From contig JAJHZJ010000014.1 in NCBI GenBank assembly GCA_023548195.1, positions 13,306,718 to 13,370,717 of the forward strand: a DNA stretch of 64,000 bases, written 5' to 3'. The notes under the pieces are model-generated. The model was not told where the DNA came from and ran no database searches. It worked only from the letters and a program-made list of their open reading frames with translations. Position numbers and translations under genes: made by a program. This DNA is from Bettongia penicillata ogilbyi (Eukaryota > Chordata > Mammalia > Diprotodontia > Potoroidae). Below, piece by piece: positions 38,640 through 50,234 of this stretch (positions are counted from its first letter, which is position 1; each line of letters begins with the position of its first letter).

Positions 38640-40880
38640 TTTTCTATTAAATTACATCCATTGCAATATGAATTGGTGGAGCAAGTCACCAAACCAATGA
38701 AGTATCAGATCAATTATGTATTTGACCAATATGCCATTTTGACTACAATGGAGATTATGTGAAAGGCTTTTATATGAAGTAAGGGTGGAAAGGTAAGAAA
38801 TAAAACTGTGCAAGTCATTAAATACTATGCATAGGCTTTTATAATTTATCTTAGGAGCAAGTGGGAGCAAATTATGACACTTGAGTGTGTGGGGGTGGGG
38901 GGAAAAGAATGACATGGTCAGATCTGTATTAGAGAAATATTAACTGGATAACTGAGGCAGAAAGGAAAGAGGGAGAGACCAGAGGCAGGGAGATCAATTA
39001 GGAGACTTGGATTTAGTAATTAAGAAATCATTGATAACCTTTGAGCAGGTAGTTTTGGTTAAGAAATAAAGTCAGAAGCTAGACTGCAAGAGATTGGAAA
39101 GTAACTGGTAGTTAAGGTAATGGAAACAATTGAGTACAGATGACTGTAGAATTGGGCTGTGAAAGGAAGAAGACTTGAGGGAATGATGAGGTCAAGTATT
39201 TTTTTTTTTGCTTTCTCTAATATTTATTAAGCTGAGTCAGTCTTAGTAAAGCTAGTAGGCTACAATCTGAGGACTGTAGTCTATACAAAAGTATTTTAGA
39301 ACTCAGGACACCAAACTCTGACTTCTGACTACAAAGAATGAGCAGTATTTATTAGGCTGTTAACAGGTAAGTTACATTGTGACTCAATGACCTCAGTAAC
39401 CTGGAGATACTGCTTTTGTTAGCTTTGTATTTTATGCTTTTAAGAGTCACTGCACCTAACAGACAATGAAAATCAGTCAAGAGTTTCTGCAGTGGATACA
39501 ATTAAAAAAATGACAACCGAAGAACAGGATCCATACACCTCTAACCAGTGGCTTTGAAGAGATAAAAGCAAAAAATTAAAATTGCATTTCCAAATGGCCA
39601 AAAAAGCAAAATATTTATACAAATACAAAACTCATTAAAAAGAGAACACACATACAAAAGTCATTGTGTTGGTCAAATATGTCAGGGCTTTCACAGAATG
39701 CCACACTGAGAGAACACCTGGATGAAATCATTTCACTCACAAACTGAGATCCATAGAGTGACAAACCCAACAAGGCAAAGACACTAGCACAGTGACATAT
39801 TAATGCAGAAGAATTCGGATTGCCCCTGGAATATTCCTTCATACCAGTTTTCATCTATTGGACTGGTTAATGTAATGATGTCCCCTTCTTTAATTCCAAG
39901 TTCTCCTTCACTTTCAGGAACAGTCATAGAGAGCACAACAGCTTGGATGATCCAGGAGCAGTGGAGGACCTGAATCTGCTGGAGAATGGAATGAAATTTG
40001 ATTGTACTCATTGTCAACATTAAAAGTCTTGAATGCAGTCTTTGGCTTGTAATTGTAATTAGATAAAGTAGTTGATATACGTATTTGTTGCTGTAACTTC
40101 CTATGTTGGTAGACTGTTTGTAGTAGTCTAGCATGGCTTCTATAAATACTGCCAACTGACTAACTTGTTATATGTAATTTTCTAACAAATTAAGCATGCC
40201 TTTTCTAGACAACTCCTTTGACTCTTCAAGTTTTCTTACTGCTTTTCGTAATTCTTCACCTGGTATCCTAGAAAATAATTTCTTTTTATAATCACAGTCC
40301 AAACGATGGCCTTCCAGCTTTTTCAAGTGATACCCAATCTCTTTTAGATCTTTCTCTTGTAATAACTGTAGTAGATCAATAAAGTTTTGTTTCACATTGA
40401 TATCAAGAGTCTTTCACTTCAGCCATCAACTTCATAGATTCACCAATATCCAACAATGCTTGGTCAAACAGAGAATCTTCTCCAAGCTCTGTTTTATATC
40501 GCAGCACAGACTCTCCTAAACCTTCAGGTTGTGGGTATCCTGAGGTTCCAATCTGCCCTGTGATCCTGGACATAGTATTCTGTATTCCTAGTTTCATTCA
40601 GGATTTGGCTGAAGAAGATCTATAACTGCTTTATTTAGTCATTTCTGTTGTCTGACTAGCTTTGTGGAACCACTTTTTCAGTCCAAACACAGACGCTGTG
40701 GACCATGCTTGGGGCCAGATGGCACCCTGAACTTCCTGGAGAGGAAGGGGGGCACTCGAAGATAGTAGGGCTGGAGAGGAAGACGATGTGGTCCCGGGAA
40801 CAGAGCAGATGCCCAGGCCAGTGGCCCCCGTCACTCTCCACCCAACCCCCTGCCTGTCACTCAAGTGAAGGATTTTTTAA
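38640..40880 (-). repeat. Antisense L2-type LINE, split by the SH3GL3 retrocopy
   Basis: 38640-39197 reads as antisense L2 (tggatttagtaattaagaaa, gaatgatgaggtcaag). It resumes at 40861 with tcaagtgaaggattttttaa, exactly where the L2 order continues, which places the retrocopy insertion site inside this LINE. Confidence 0.7.
39198..40860 (-). pseudogene. SH3GL3P: Processed pseudogene (retrocopy) of endophilin-A3, SH3GL3
   Basis: An intronless, broken copy of an endophilin-A mRNA. In order on the minus strand: a GC-rich leader (about 40860-40697); an N-terminus SVFGLKKWFHKASQ whose start codon has become GCG; a deletion of roughly 30 codons of the amphipathic-helix/BAR start, with stops; LLQPNP; BAR-domain blocks [13 protein letters not shown] and INVKQNFID in different frames; [24 protein letters not shown]; a decayed linker; and an SH3 domain with [14 protein letters not shown] and [27 protein letters not shown] and QLAVFIEA favour SH3GL3 over SH3GL1 and SH3GL2. 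A long 3' UTR ends with AATAAA (39223-39228 on the opposite strand), 13 nt and a poly(A) (39199-39209). The matching flanks tcaagt at 39192-39197 and 40861-40866 are a short target duplication inside an antisense L2. It has stops and frameshifts, so it is not coding. Confidence 0.93.
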
Positions 40881-41695
40881 AGGACAGGGAGAGGATTCTG
40901 GGAACATGGTAGAGTAGGCCAGAAAATTCCAGGCTCTCCAGAATTATCGCACAAAAGAGATAAAATAATGCCTCAAAGTGAACATACAGTAGTTAGAAAA
41001 AAATAAATCAATGTAGGGGCAGAACAATGATCTTCTTGGGACAGAGAATATCTGAATAAAAATCCCAGCATGAGGTTTGTTCCCTGTGAAGAATAAACAC
41101 CCAGAGGCTAGTTCCACTTAAATAACAAGTGGTGCGCCCTGGAGTTAGCTGGGTTGGAAGGCTGCCTCTGCTTCAGCCACAGGAACTTTTACCCTCAGGA
41201 CAGTGAGAGGACTTGGGCATCTGAGTTGGAGAAGACTGAGGGAACCTCTGCTGACAAGCAATGCCACATCCAGCTGTACAATGTGGAGACACGGCCCTGG
41301 GAGAGAAGGAACCAGCACACACCCAGTGAGTGTAGAAGCAGTGGGGAGGTGGCACTGAGGCACTTACTGGAGGCTGGAGGTCCTGGTTTTGGTTCCAGGC
41401 TAGAGGAGAGAACTAAAGGAGGATGTGAGGACAGAGGCACAAACCCCCATACACCAGGACTAGAGGTGATTATAAAAATATGCTGTTAAAAATTTTAAAA
41501 ACGAGCAGGCAAAAAAGAAAGAATTCAATCAGAGAAAGTTACTATGGGAATTGAGAAGACAAGAGTTCATCTTCAGAGGACCCTGAAGCTAAGAAACCCC
41601 AAAACCAATCCAAAGAGCAACATCAAATGGTCACCTGCCCAGAAAGAATTCATAGAAGAACTTTAAAAAGACTTTAAAAATCAAATGAGATTAAG
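40881..41695 (+). repeat. L1/HAL1 5' UTR and ORF1 start
   Basis: A GC-richer leader followed by aagaattcatagaagaactt and aaaaatcaaatgaga, homologous to the ORF1 start at 61430-61470. The 111-codon ORF at 41154-41489 lies in this leader. The copy is cut at about 41695 by an antisense L1 3' end. Confidence 0.7.
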
Positions 41696-42480
41696 GGGAA
41701 TTCTTTTTTTCTTTTACACCATTCAGTTCCACAAGTTTTTGAGTTTTATATTTTTTCCCCTTTCCTCTCTTTCCTCCCTTCCAAAACAGCATATAATCTG
41801 ATATGGGCTCTACATATACATTCATACTGAACATATTTTCACATCTGTCATGTTGTAAAGAAGAGTTATAACCAATGTAATGAATCATGAGAATGAAGAA
41901 ACAAAACAAGAAAAAGAGCAAATAGTATGCTTTCATCTGCATTCAGATTCTGTAATTCTTTCTCAGAGTGTGGACAGCATTTTCCATTGTGAGTCTTTCC
42001 ATTGCTGAGATGGGCCAAGTCTATCAAAGTTAGTTATCACACAGTGTCACTGTAACTACGTACAAAATTCTCCTGGTTCTGCTCCCCTCACTCAGCATCA
42101 GTTCATTTAAGTCTTTCTAGGTTTTTCTGAAGTCTATCTGCTCATGGTTTCTTACAGAACAATGGTATTCCATTACTTTCATACACCACAACTTATACAG
42201 ACATTTCCCCAGCTGACGGACATCCCCTCAATTTCCAGTTCTTGGCCACCACAAAAAAGAGCTACTATAGATATTTTTGTATGTGTGGGCCTTTTTCCCA
42301 TTTGTATGATCTCTTTGGAATGCAGTCCTAGAAGTGGTATTTCTGGGTCAAAGGATATGCACATTTTTATAGCCTTGGTCATAGTTCCAAATTTCTCTTC
42401 AGAAAGGATAAAAATTTGGTAAGTAGTCTCAATGTAGTCAGTATCTTTAATGAAATTATTTATTTTTGTATGATTTGTTC
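41696..42480 (-). repeat. Marsupial L1 3' end, antisense
   Basis: It carries gaacaatggtattccattac, aatttccagttcttggccac, aagagctactatagatattt, tctttggaatgcagtcctag, and ends within ORF2. Confidence 0.85.
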
Positions 42481-42489
42481 TTTGACCAA

Positions 42490-43085
42490 TCATTCTTTAG
42501 TTATTTAGTTTCCAACTTACTTTTAACTTTTGCTTCAAAGGCCTATGTTGAATATAATTTTAGTCTGTAAAAGATAATTTAATATTCCTTTTTAATTTAA
42601 TTTTGTCCATTTGTTTGTAACGTTTTAATGTTCCTATAGATGGTCAATTTTTTGTGAAAGTACCATACACAGTTGAGACATATGCAATATTTTCTATTCC
42701 TTGGCAATATACTCCAGAAGTGCATCACATTCCAAGAGATTTCAAAAATATATGTAGAAAAAATAAAGGGCAGAGAACAGGGGAAGTTTAAAAGTATGGT
42801 AAATTCTGTAAAAACATAGTATCAGGAGTGATAAAACAGAATTAGTTGAGAATGGCAAGGAATTTGAAAGCTGACAAAAAGGTTAATTGTTTTAGCTTTG
42901 TTGAAAAAATTATTTTGATATAAAAATAGGATTGTGCCTCTAGGTGGATGGGATGACGAAAGATGACAGAGAGAAGATCAAATTATTTAGCTTTTACATT
43001 GCTAATTTTTTATGAAGGAAAATATAATTGTACTGAAAAGAGTAAACAAAAATTGCAACTGAGAAGATGAATACTAAAGAGAGAG
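42490..43085. other. PACS2 intron C-D, unassigned
   Basis: AT-rich sequence without a recognisable gene, exon or repeat family. Confidence 0.4.
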
Positions 43086-43089
43086 ATTA

Positions 43090-43380
43090 TCTAGCTTTAA
43101 TGAGTTCAAGATGAACTAAAATACATAATACTAGAACATTCAGGGAAATGAGTAGTGAACCACTGCCAGAGATCTCTGAAAGACGAAGGAGAGTACTGAA
43201 ATAGTGGAGAATAGCATATGCTTCCCAATTCTCATGAAAGGGAAGAGAATGAAGTAAAAAACAGACCAATGAACTAAACTCTGATGACTGACAAAATTCT
43301 AGAACACATTTGTAGCAAGGGTGACCAGGCATTGTCTTGGATCCTTGTTGCTTATTGAAGACTTCCCTTAACAAAGTTAG
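43090..43380 (+). repeat. CR1/L3-type LINE fragment
   Basis: Contains tgactgacaaaattctagaa after a purine-rich block, the same reverse-transcriptase region seen at 27440-27500. Confidence 0.5.
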
Positions 43381-44149
43381 CTCACTGACAAACTATAAAC
43401 CATGATGACTTGGGCATCCACTGCCTGTTTTAAATCACACTGTTAATTAATATTTATTTACCATTAGTTCACAAACATGTGAGTTTGGACTGAGTTCTTA
43501 TACTTTTAAGTGCTTAGACTTTGAAAAGGAGGATGAAGAATGAAGGGAGGAAAAGAGCAATGAAGTAGGGTAATGGAAGGCTACTTCCCCAGAGGCAGTA
43601 GTTTATTGGTAAATGTTTAACAATAGTGTCTAGGGGGAAAAAGGAGATGACACACAGTCTTAAGTTTAATTTATCTTATTCATACTTTCTAAATCATTTT
43701 AAGTCTACACAATCAACAAAACAATAAATTAAGGCGAGATCCGCAGCGTTTGCTGATTTCTGAGGCATAAATGCTCCAACTGAAAATTTAACAAATGGTT
43801 CAAAAGCAAGATCTAGCACAAGCAAGCACAACCACATATGAGCTCTAAGGACCAATGTACCTCAAGAAATTGATATTCGATGAAGAACTCCATGAGGAGG
43901 AACTGATAGATCACAAAGAGAACTTCCTAAACTAACTTTTCTGGACCAAGTCTGGATTTCTGGTTATGCCACATTCCTGAACAAGCAGGTTGTATGCTGG
44001 GCCAAATGGAAGACTTCCTGAACTAAAAATTGAGACTCTTAAGATTAAGTAGAAGATCAAAAGTAATAAGGAGCAGAGATAGGATGTGATACTGTTATAT
44101 TAAGTTATTCAGACTTAGACCCTCATAATTTCGTATTAGTTTCATAATC

Positions 44150-44735
44150 AGTCTTTTTGGCCAAGTCTCCAAAATCATATACACATAGTTGCCAAAGTGA
44201 TTTCCTTTAAGGAAAAATCTGATATCATTCTTCCATTCAATAAATTCCAGTGACTTCTAGGATAATATATGAATGTCCTGTTTGCCTTTTGAAGACCTTC
44301 ACAGGCTTGGGCCTACATTTCAGGCCTTATTATATTACATCTCTTCTTGTACTGTATGACCTGCCAAACTGCCCTTCTCTCTCTTCTGCACATATGGCAT
44401 TATTTCTCTATGCCTTTGCATAGGCTGTATCCTATGCCTGGGATGTACTCCCTCTTCACCTTTGCTGCACAGAATCTGCCTTTAATTTAGTTCAAACACT
44501 GCCTTTTACACAAAAGCCATACATGGATCCCTAGAAAAGTTAGTGCTTTCACTTTATAACTAACTTGTACTTAACTACCTTATATTTATTTCGTATTCTA
44601 TATATTTCTTTATGTACATGTTCTTTCCGCTGATAAAAGGCAAACTCCTTGAGAATAGGAATTGTTTCCTTTTTTGTCTTTACATTCTTAGCACCTAGCA
44701 GTGTCTGGCATAAAGCAGGCATGTTAAATTGTGGA
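44150..44735 (+). repeat. L2 LINE 3' portion
   Basis: Good sense L2: agtgatttcctttaaggaaa, atgaatgtcctgtttgcctt, tgcataggctgtatcctatg, aaactccttgagaataggaa, tcttagcacctagcagtgtc. Confidence 0.8.
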
Positions 44736-44828
44736 GATACGGGAAAATGGAAACCAAATCCCTTAAAACTCCAATGAGTTTTCTTGCGGAGGTGGGGGTA
44801 GAAAGCAGGGCAAACAAGGTAATAGTAT

Positions 44829-45440
44829 ATCTGGATCACAGGTTCCCAAAGTGGGCGATGCTGCCCCCTGGGGGCACTGAAATGACCCAGGAGGGTAAGT
44901 AGTAGCCTCAGAAGCAATTGGCGGGCATTGAATCAAAATAAGGGGGCAGTGGAAGCATAAGGAAAGAGAAGAAAATTTTGAAAAAATGTTCATACATGTT
45001 TCACCTGTTGTATAACAGAGTCATAGTGATTACATTATTTTTGCAATAAACACACAAAATTCAAGTTATAACCAATCAGTCCACCAACAAATCTTAACAA
45101 GTAAGTGCTGACAGGTAGGTGGGTTATGCATTGTCAGGAAGTCCAGCATACATAGGTAGGAATTTCTGTGTATAATAACTTGCTTACAATATGTACTATA
45201 TGGTTACGTGATGCAAAACTGCATCATCAAAATTTCAATACAGGAAAAAAACACAAATGTATAATAAATTATTAAATTAAAAAGCATCATTTAAAAAAAA
45301 TTTTTTTTCTGAAATAATGCAAATTTCAAAAAAAAAAAAAAGACCCTTAATGGTTTTGGGGTTAAAGAAAGTGGATTTCCAGAATGATGTCATTTTTTTT
45401 TTTTAAAGGCCAAATAAGTTTGGAAACCTCTGATCTGGTT
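44829..45440 (+). mobile_element. hAT-like non-autonomous DNA transposon
   Basis: It starts caggttcccaaagtgg and ends aagtttggaaacctctg, whose reverse complement CAGAGGTTTCCAAACTT forms a terminal inverted repeat of the hAT type (CAGNGGTT-like). The 600-bp interior is AT-rich with no transposase frame. A partial inverted copy occurs at 21411-21612. Confidence 0.72.
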
Positions 45441-45589
45441 GCTCATAAAGGTATCTGATAGGCACATTTAGGACTGATAAAGGAATAACTTCTTAACAAT
45501 TATAGCTGCCAAAGCAGAATGAAATGCCTCAGAGTGGTCCTCTTCTCTGAGGAGGGCTTCAAGTAAATGATATTACATATGCTCAAGAG

Positions 45590-46375
45590 GGAATTTTTGC
45601 TGACTAATGTTTTGGACTGAAATCTTTCCCAAAAGAATCTATAATTCTGTGAATGAATAGTTCTACTCTAGTAAGAGGAAATTTAATAGGGATAAATGTT
45701 AAGTCCTACATATGTTCAAACAACACAGGATGGAGGAGGCAAATTCAAACAAGAGTTAAAAAAATTTCTGGGGGTTTTGAGTGGACTGTGAGCTCAATAT
45801 ATGTCAACAGTTTATCAAAGCAATCTAAAAGACTAAGCACAATCTGTACATTGTGCATTATACATCAACAGAGCCACAGAGATTTTAAAAAATGACAGAC
45901 GATAGTTCCAGTATGATCAGAAGATAATATGTGTCACTGTATTCAGCTTTGGGCAAATGACATATTTTGGAAGGGGAAATGACAAACTGGAATGCTCCCA
46001 GAAAAGGGTAACCAGGACAGTGAGAAGATTGGGAATATTTAAATTGAAAGACAGGCAGGAGATGACAGCTGTTTTTAAGTATATGAAAAGCTATCAAATG
46101 GAAAAGGAATTTGCTTATTTTTCTCATGTGTAGAGGGGTAGAACTAAGAGTAATGGAGAAAGCTGAATAGAGGGAAATTTTGACTTAAAAATAAAACTTT
46201 CTAGCAATTCAAAACTGTTTGCAAATAGAAGAGGCTATCTTAGAAAGCAGTAAGTTTTCTGTCATTGGCTGGAAAGATTTGTTAGTGATGTTGTAGGGAG
46301 ACTGCTGCTATAATAGAGGCTAGACTTCTGAGATCCTTCTACCCCTGAGATTTTGTGATTTAAATAGCCTTAATC
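45590..46375 (+). repeat. CR1/L3-type LINE 3' half
   Basis: Sense blocks taatagggataaatgttaag, gagtggactgtgagctcaat, aagggtaaccaggacagtga, tctgagatccttctacccct and gagattttgtgattt give a continuous degraded LINE with its 3' end. Confidence 0.75.
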
Positions 46376-46379
46376 TCAA

Positions 46380-47190
46380 TACTTTTCAACTACTGATTGT
46401 CCTCATAGTGAATACTTCATGTGTACCATGACATCTAGGCCAATTTCAGCCATGCTTTACTTATTTCCTAGTCACTTCCTTGACACTTACCTTGACAAGT
46501 GCTTCTACTCACCTGCCATTTTTATACAGTCCAAATGGTTTAGCCAACTTTGGAAGCTTAGTCTATGGGAAAATCAAAGTGAGAACTTATTTTTCCCAGG
46601 ATATTTTTATGCTAGTAATCATCCTTGGCAGGGAATCAATTAGGAGAGTTATGATACAAACCCATATATCCATTTCAAGCTTTTAAAAAAATGTTTTTTT
46701 AAATAAACCTTTTTATTTAATAAAGTTATTTCTAGAATAAAGGAGTTCAAACGATAATAATAACAACTAAATATGGCTTTGAAAAACAGAATTAATAAAA
46801 TGTACTCCCTTCACTGCTGAGGTGGGGAACTGTGTGTATAGAAGATTGCTTACTGCCAGAAGAAGATTGTATCTTAGTTTTTCTGAACCTTTCTCCCCCT
46901 TTTTGTAAGAAGCAATGGTTTTATAGGTAGAAGAGGGGGCAAGGATATATTCAAAAAAAGAATGTCATGTAAAAACAATAAATACAAAATAAAATGAATC
47001 ACAAACCTGGTTTCAATATTGTACCAAATTGGCTGTTTAATTTGAAGACACTATCAAAAAGATAAGTCAAGAAAGATACGGAACATAGGCCCAAAGAAGA
47101 AGGAAAAAGGACCTTGGAAAAATAGTTTGTTTAGGCAAACTTAAATACAATGTTAACATTAAGATAAAAGGAAAAAATTTAATGTCCAGC
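46380..47190. other. PACS2 intron below exon C, unassigned
   Basis: AT-rich, with an A/T run at 46680-46720. I recognise no exon or repeat family. Confidence 0.4.
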
Positions 47191-47198
47191 TGACATAC

Positions 47199-47258
47199 CT
47201 CATCAGAAACTTTAAACCTTCGCAACAAAGCCACCACCTTCTGCTTGAAGTTTTGTTG
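47199..47258 (-). CDS. PACS2: PACS2 exon C (about residues 248-267)
   Basis: A 60-nt exon (20 codons, phase 0 to 0) encoding QQNFKQKVVALLRRFKVSDE, identical to the human protein as I recall it. It is a basic, amphipathic segment between two acidic regions. The acceptor is GGCTTACAG and the donor GTATGTC. It is separated from exon D by the largest intron in the window (14.9 kb), which holds the SH3GL3 retrocopy. Because its length is a multiple of three, skipping it would leave the frame intact. Confidence 0.95.
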
Positions 47259-48168
47259 CTGTAAGCCAAGGAGGAAATAAAATCAGTAATCATAGAAACA
47301 ACATCCTCCTGATAGTACATGAGATATAGGTCAGTTTGTCATGGTGAGGTCACCATGTAATCCCATAGGGTCTGTTTTCTTATTGATATAGAAGATTCTT
47401 CTCAATGAAGTAGAGCCTACACCATTACAGCAGGTGTTACTTCTACACAATTCCACTTGGGGTAATTTCCAACCATAGGGAAGCCCCTAAGCTTGATTTG
47501 GGGCATACAAGGCCTCAACAAAAAGCTCCATCCCATCAGACAAGTAAGTCAATAGGACTGCAAAAAAGAAATGTAGGGAAGATCAATATAGAATGTTATG
47601 TTCATAGGGAAAGAATACATTTAGAGTTTATTATTTTATGTCTGTGATTATTATCCAAACTTTCTTTTTAATAGATTGTTTTTATTATATTCCAACATTT
47701 ACTGACAAAATCACCCAAAGTACAACTTTGGCACATGAAATTCAAAAACATTTTAATCAAAATACTACATTATCAATCAAATATTTGCACAAAAGATGAC
47801 CATTTAAGCCTATAAGCTGTGGGCTAAGGAAACACTGTTAATATGCTATTCTCTTGAATGGCTTAAGAGTTTATAAATCTACTTTACCTGTGGTTCCTTA
47901 ATATGAAGATTGCCTGAATAGTGCCCATCTTTTGAAGCTATAATCCCCTCTGCTCTTAATTCCCTGTTCTTAAGCTATCCCCCTCCTACATGCTTATGAT
48001 ACAAACAAAAATTTATATGATCTTGAGTCAGAATGTAATATCTATACTCCTTTTGTTCCTACTCATGCGCTGCTAAATGAAGCTAGAGAAAACCATGGCG
48101 ACTGGGTCCACTACATATTTATGTTACATAATCTCAACTAGGCACTAACTCTAGGCAAGGTTAATTTT

Positions 48169-48868
48169 TTTTTTAATATAAATTTATTTATTTAACTTTT
48201 TACATTCATTTTCACAAAATTTTGGGTTCCAAATTTTCTCCCCATTTATTCCCTTCCCCCGCCCCAATACACCGAGCATTCTAATTTTCCCTATCACCAA
48301 TCTGCCCTCTCTTCTATCAGCCCTCCCTTCTCTTGTCCCCATCTTCTCTTTTGTCCTGTAGGGCCAGATGACTTTCTATTCCCCATTGACTGTATTTCTT
48401 ATTTCCTAGTAGCAACAACAACATTAAACAGTTGTTCCTAAAACTTTGAGTTCCAAATTCTCCCCATCCCTCCCTCCCTACCCGTTCCCTTTGGGAAGGC
48501 AGGCAATTCACTATAGGCCATATCTGTGTAGTTTTGCAAATGACTTCGATAACAGTCGTGTTGTGTAAGACTAACTGTATTTCCCTCCATCCTATTCTGC
48601 CCCCCATTGTTTCTATTCTGTCTTTTGATCCTGTCCCTCCCCGAGTGTTGACTTCAAATTGCTCCCTTCTCCCATTGCCCTCCCTTCCATCATTCCCCCC
48701 CCACCTTGCTTATCTCCTTCTCCCCCACTTTCCTGTACTGTAAGATAGGTTTTCATACCAAAATGAGTGTGCATTTTACTCCTTCCTTTAGTCGAATGTG
48801 ATGAGGGTAAACTTCAGGTTTTTTTCTCAGCTCTCCTCTTTTTCCCTCCACTAAAAAGTCTCCTGCTT
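48169..48868 (-). mobile_element. Truncated L1/HAL1 3' region with perfect 17-bp target duplication
   Basis: On the minus strand this is a purine-rich LINE 3' UTR ending in an A-rich tail (plus-strand tttttttttaatata). It is flanked by taggcaaggttaatttt at 48152-48168 and again at 48869-48885, identical over 17 bp, so it is a 5'-truncated insertion of 700 bp. The flank was itself unique intron or L2 sequence. Confidence 0.88.
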
Positions 48869-48889
48869 TAGGCAAGGTTAATTTTACAC

Positions 48890-49690
48890 TTCACTGAAAG
48901 GTGTATTTTACACCTCCCTAACTGATTCACTTATCCCTCTCACCACACTGGCTTTTCCAAAACTTTTTATTCCTCCTCAAATCTATTACTCCCAACTCCA
49001 ATCCTTACAGCTGAGAACTTCACCTGATATTTCCCTAAGGAAACTGAAGCCATTTATCATTCTCAACTCCTCCTCATTTCACACCATTCAGATACCTTTC
49101 CCCACAATCTTTCCCTTCATTCATCTCACATTAAGAGGTGACCCTCTTCCCAAGACAAACTCATTTATATACAAAAGTGATCTTATTTCTTCTCATCTTC
49201 TCCAGCAGATTACCTCTTCTATCATTCCTACTCTCACTAATTTAAATCTCTTTGCCTACTGGTTGCTTCGCAGCTGTTTTTAAACAAGTCCACATCTCTA
49301 TCAGCCTCAAAAAACTCATCCTTGAATCTATCCATCCATTCCCTACTATTATCCTACATCCCTCCTCATTATCATAGTTAAACCCTTTGAGAAAGCTTTA
49401 TCTACAATGAGCGCCTCCAATTCCTTTCTTTTTATTTTTCCTAATTCTTTGCAGTTTAGATTCTAGGGTCATCCTTTAAGTATAGCTGCCCTTTCCAAAG
49501 CTACAAATGATCTCTTCAATGCCAAATCTAAGGGCTTTTTCTCAATATTCATCTTTCTTGATCTCTTTGAAAACTCTAATACTGTTGATCACCATCTTCT
49601 CCTTGGTACACTTGGTACACTACACAAATTAAAAAGTCATAAAAAATTCTGTTCCGCTCTAAACTTCTGATCTGTTTTTTTTTTTCCTAA
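48890..49690 (+). repeat. L2-type LINE relic with reverse-transcriptase motif
   Basis: One frame reads KATNDLFNAKSKGFFS then SNTVDHHLLLG, corresponding to the L2/CR1 reverse-transcriptase motif DLSAAFDTVDHxLLL. Upstream blocks fit the same LINE. It ends about 200 bp below exon B. Confidence 0.7.
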
Positions 49691-49890
49691 AGTTGATTGG
49701 AGCATTTACAGGTCAATTCTATAACTAATTTCTATACTGATAATCAATGCAAAACCCAAACAGATTAGATCTGTTAAATTAGATACCCTGTTTCCATATT
49801 CAAATTCAACCTTGTTGAGCTCACCAGCTTCAAGTACAGCCCAGGCAAAACCCCTCACACACAGTGTTAGTAAAACTAATTTCCACCGAC

Positions 49891-49971
49891 CCTGGTTATG
49901 GACGTCGTTCTTACTATCGATCTCCGCTGTTTCTTTGGCTTCCCCACATCATACTCATCATCGTCCAAATC
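49891..49971 (-). CDS. PACS2: PACS2 exon B (about residues 221-247), acidic stretch and basic NLS-like patch
   Basis: An exon of 81 nt (27 codons, phase 0 to 0) encoding [18 protein letters not shown] followed by IVRTTSITR. An acidic run is followed directly by the basic cluster KPKKQRR, which resembles a nuclear localisation signal. The acceptor is TTTCTGTAG. The donor reads AGG|GTCGGT, the weakest match to the GTRAGT consensus among all 13 exons; the next GT, 4 nt downstream, would break the frame into exon C. Human PACS-2 has DLDEDDFDVG at the start, so acidity is kept while residues vary. Confidence 0.94.
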
Positions 49972-50234
49972 CTACAGAAACACAGAAGCCAATGATATAA
50001 AAATGCTTGTTTTACTCAAAGTCTTCATCAGTAAAAATGTTACTATATAAAAGAAATTGGGATCTATGCCACTATGTGGAGTGAATTCAATGCAAATTTT
50101 GAGTTTCAAGTTTCCTGGACTAGCAGGAATACTGGAAAACACTCAAGAGATCATCCATCTCTTGACACAGGACCATGGGGAGTTTGTATGCATCATTCAC
50201 CAAATAGCAAGGCAACAGATAAATTAAATATCAG

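Noticed and set aside
39784..40155. Functional endophilin-like gene
   Set aside because: The start codon is lost, frames shift within the BAR region, stops occur and there are no introns; poly(A) and target duplication show a retrocopy.
40630..40860. CpG island or promoter at the GC-rich patch
   Set aside because: The GC-rich stretch is explained as the 5' leader of the SH3GL3 retrocopy; it has no independent gene next to it.
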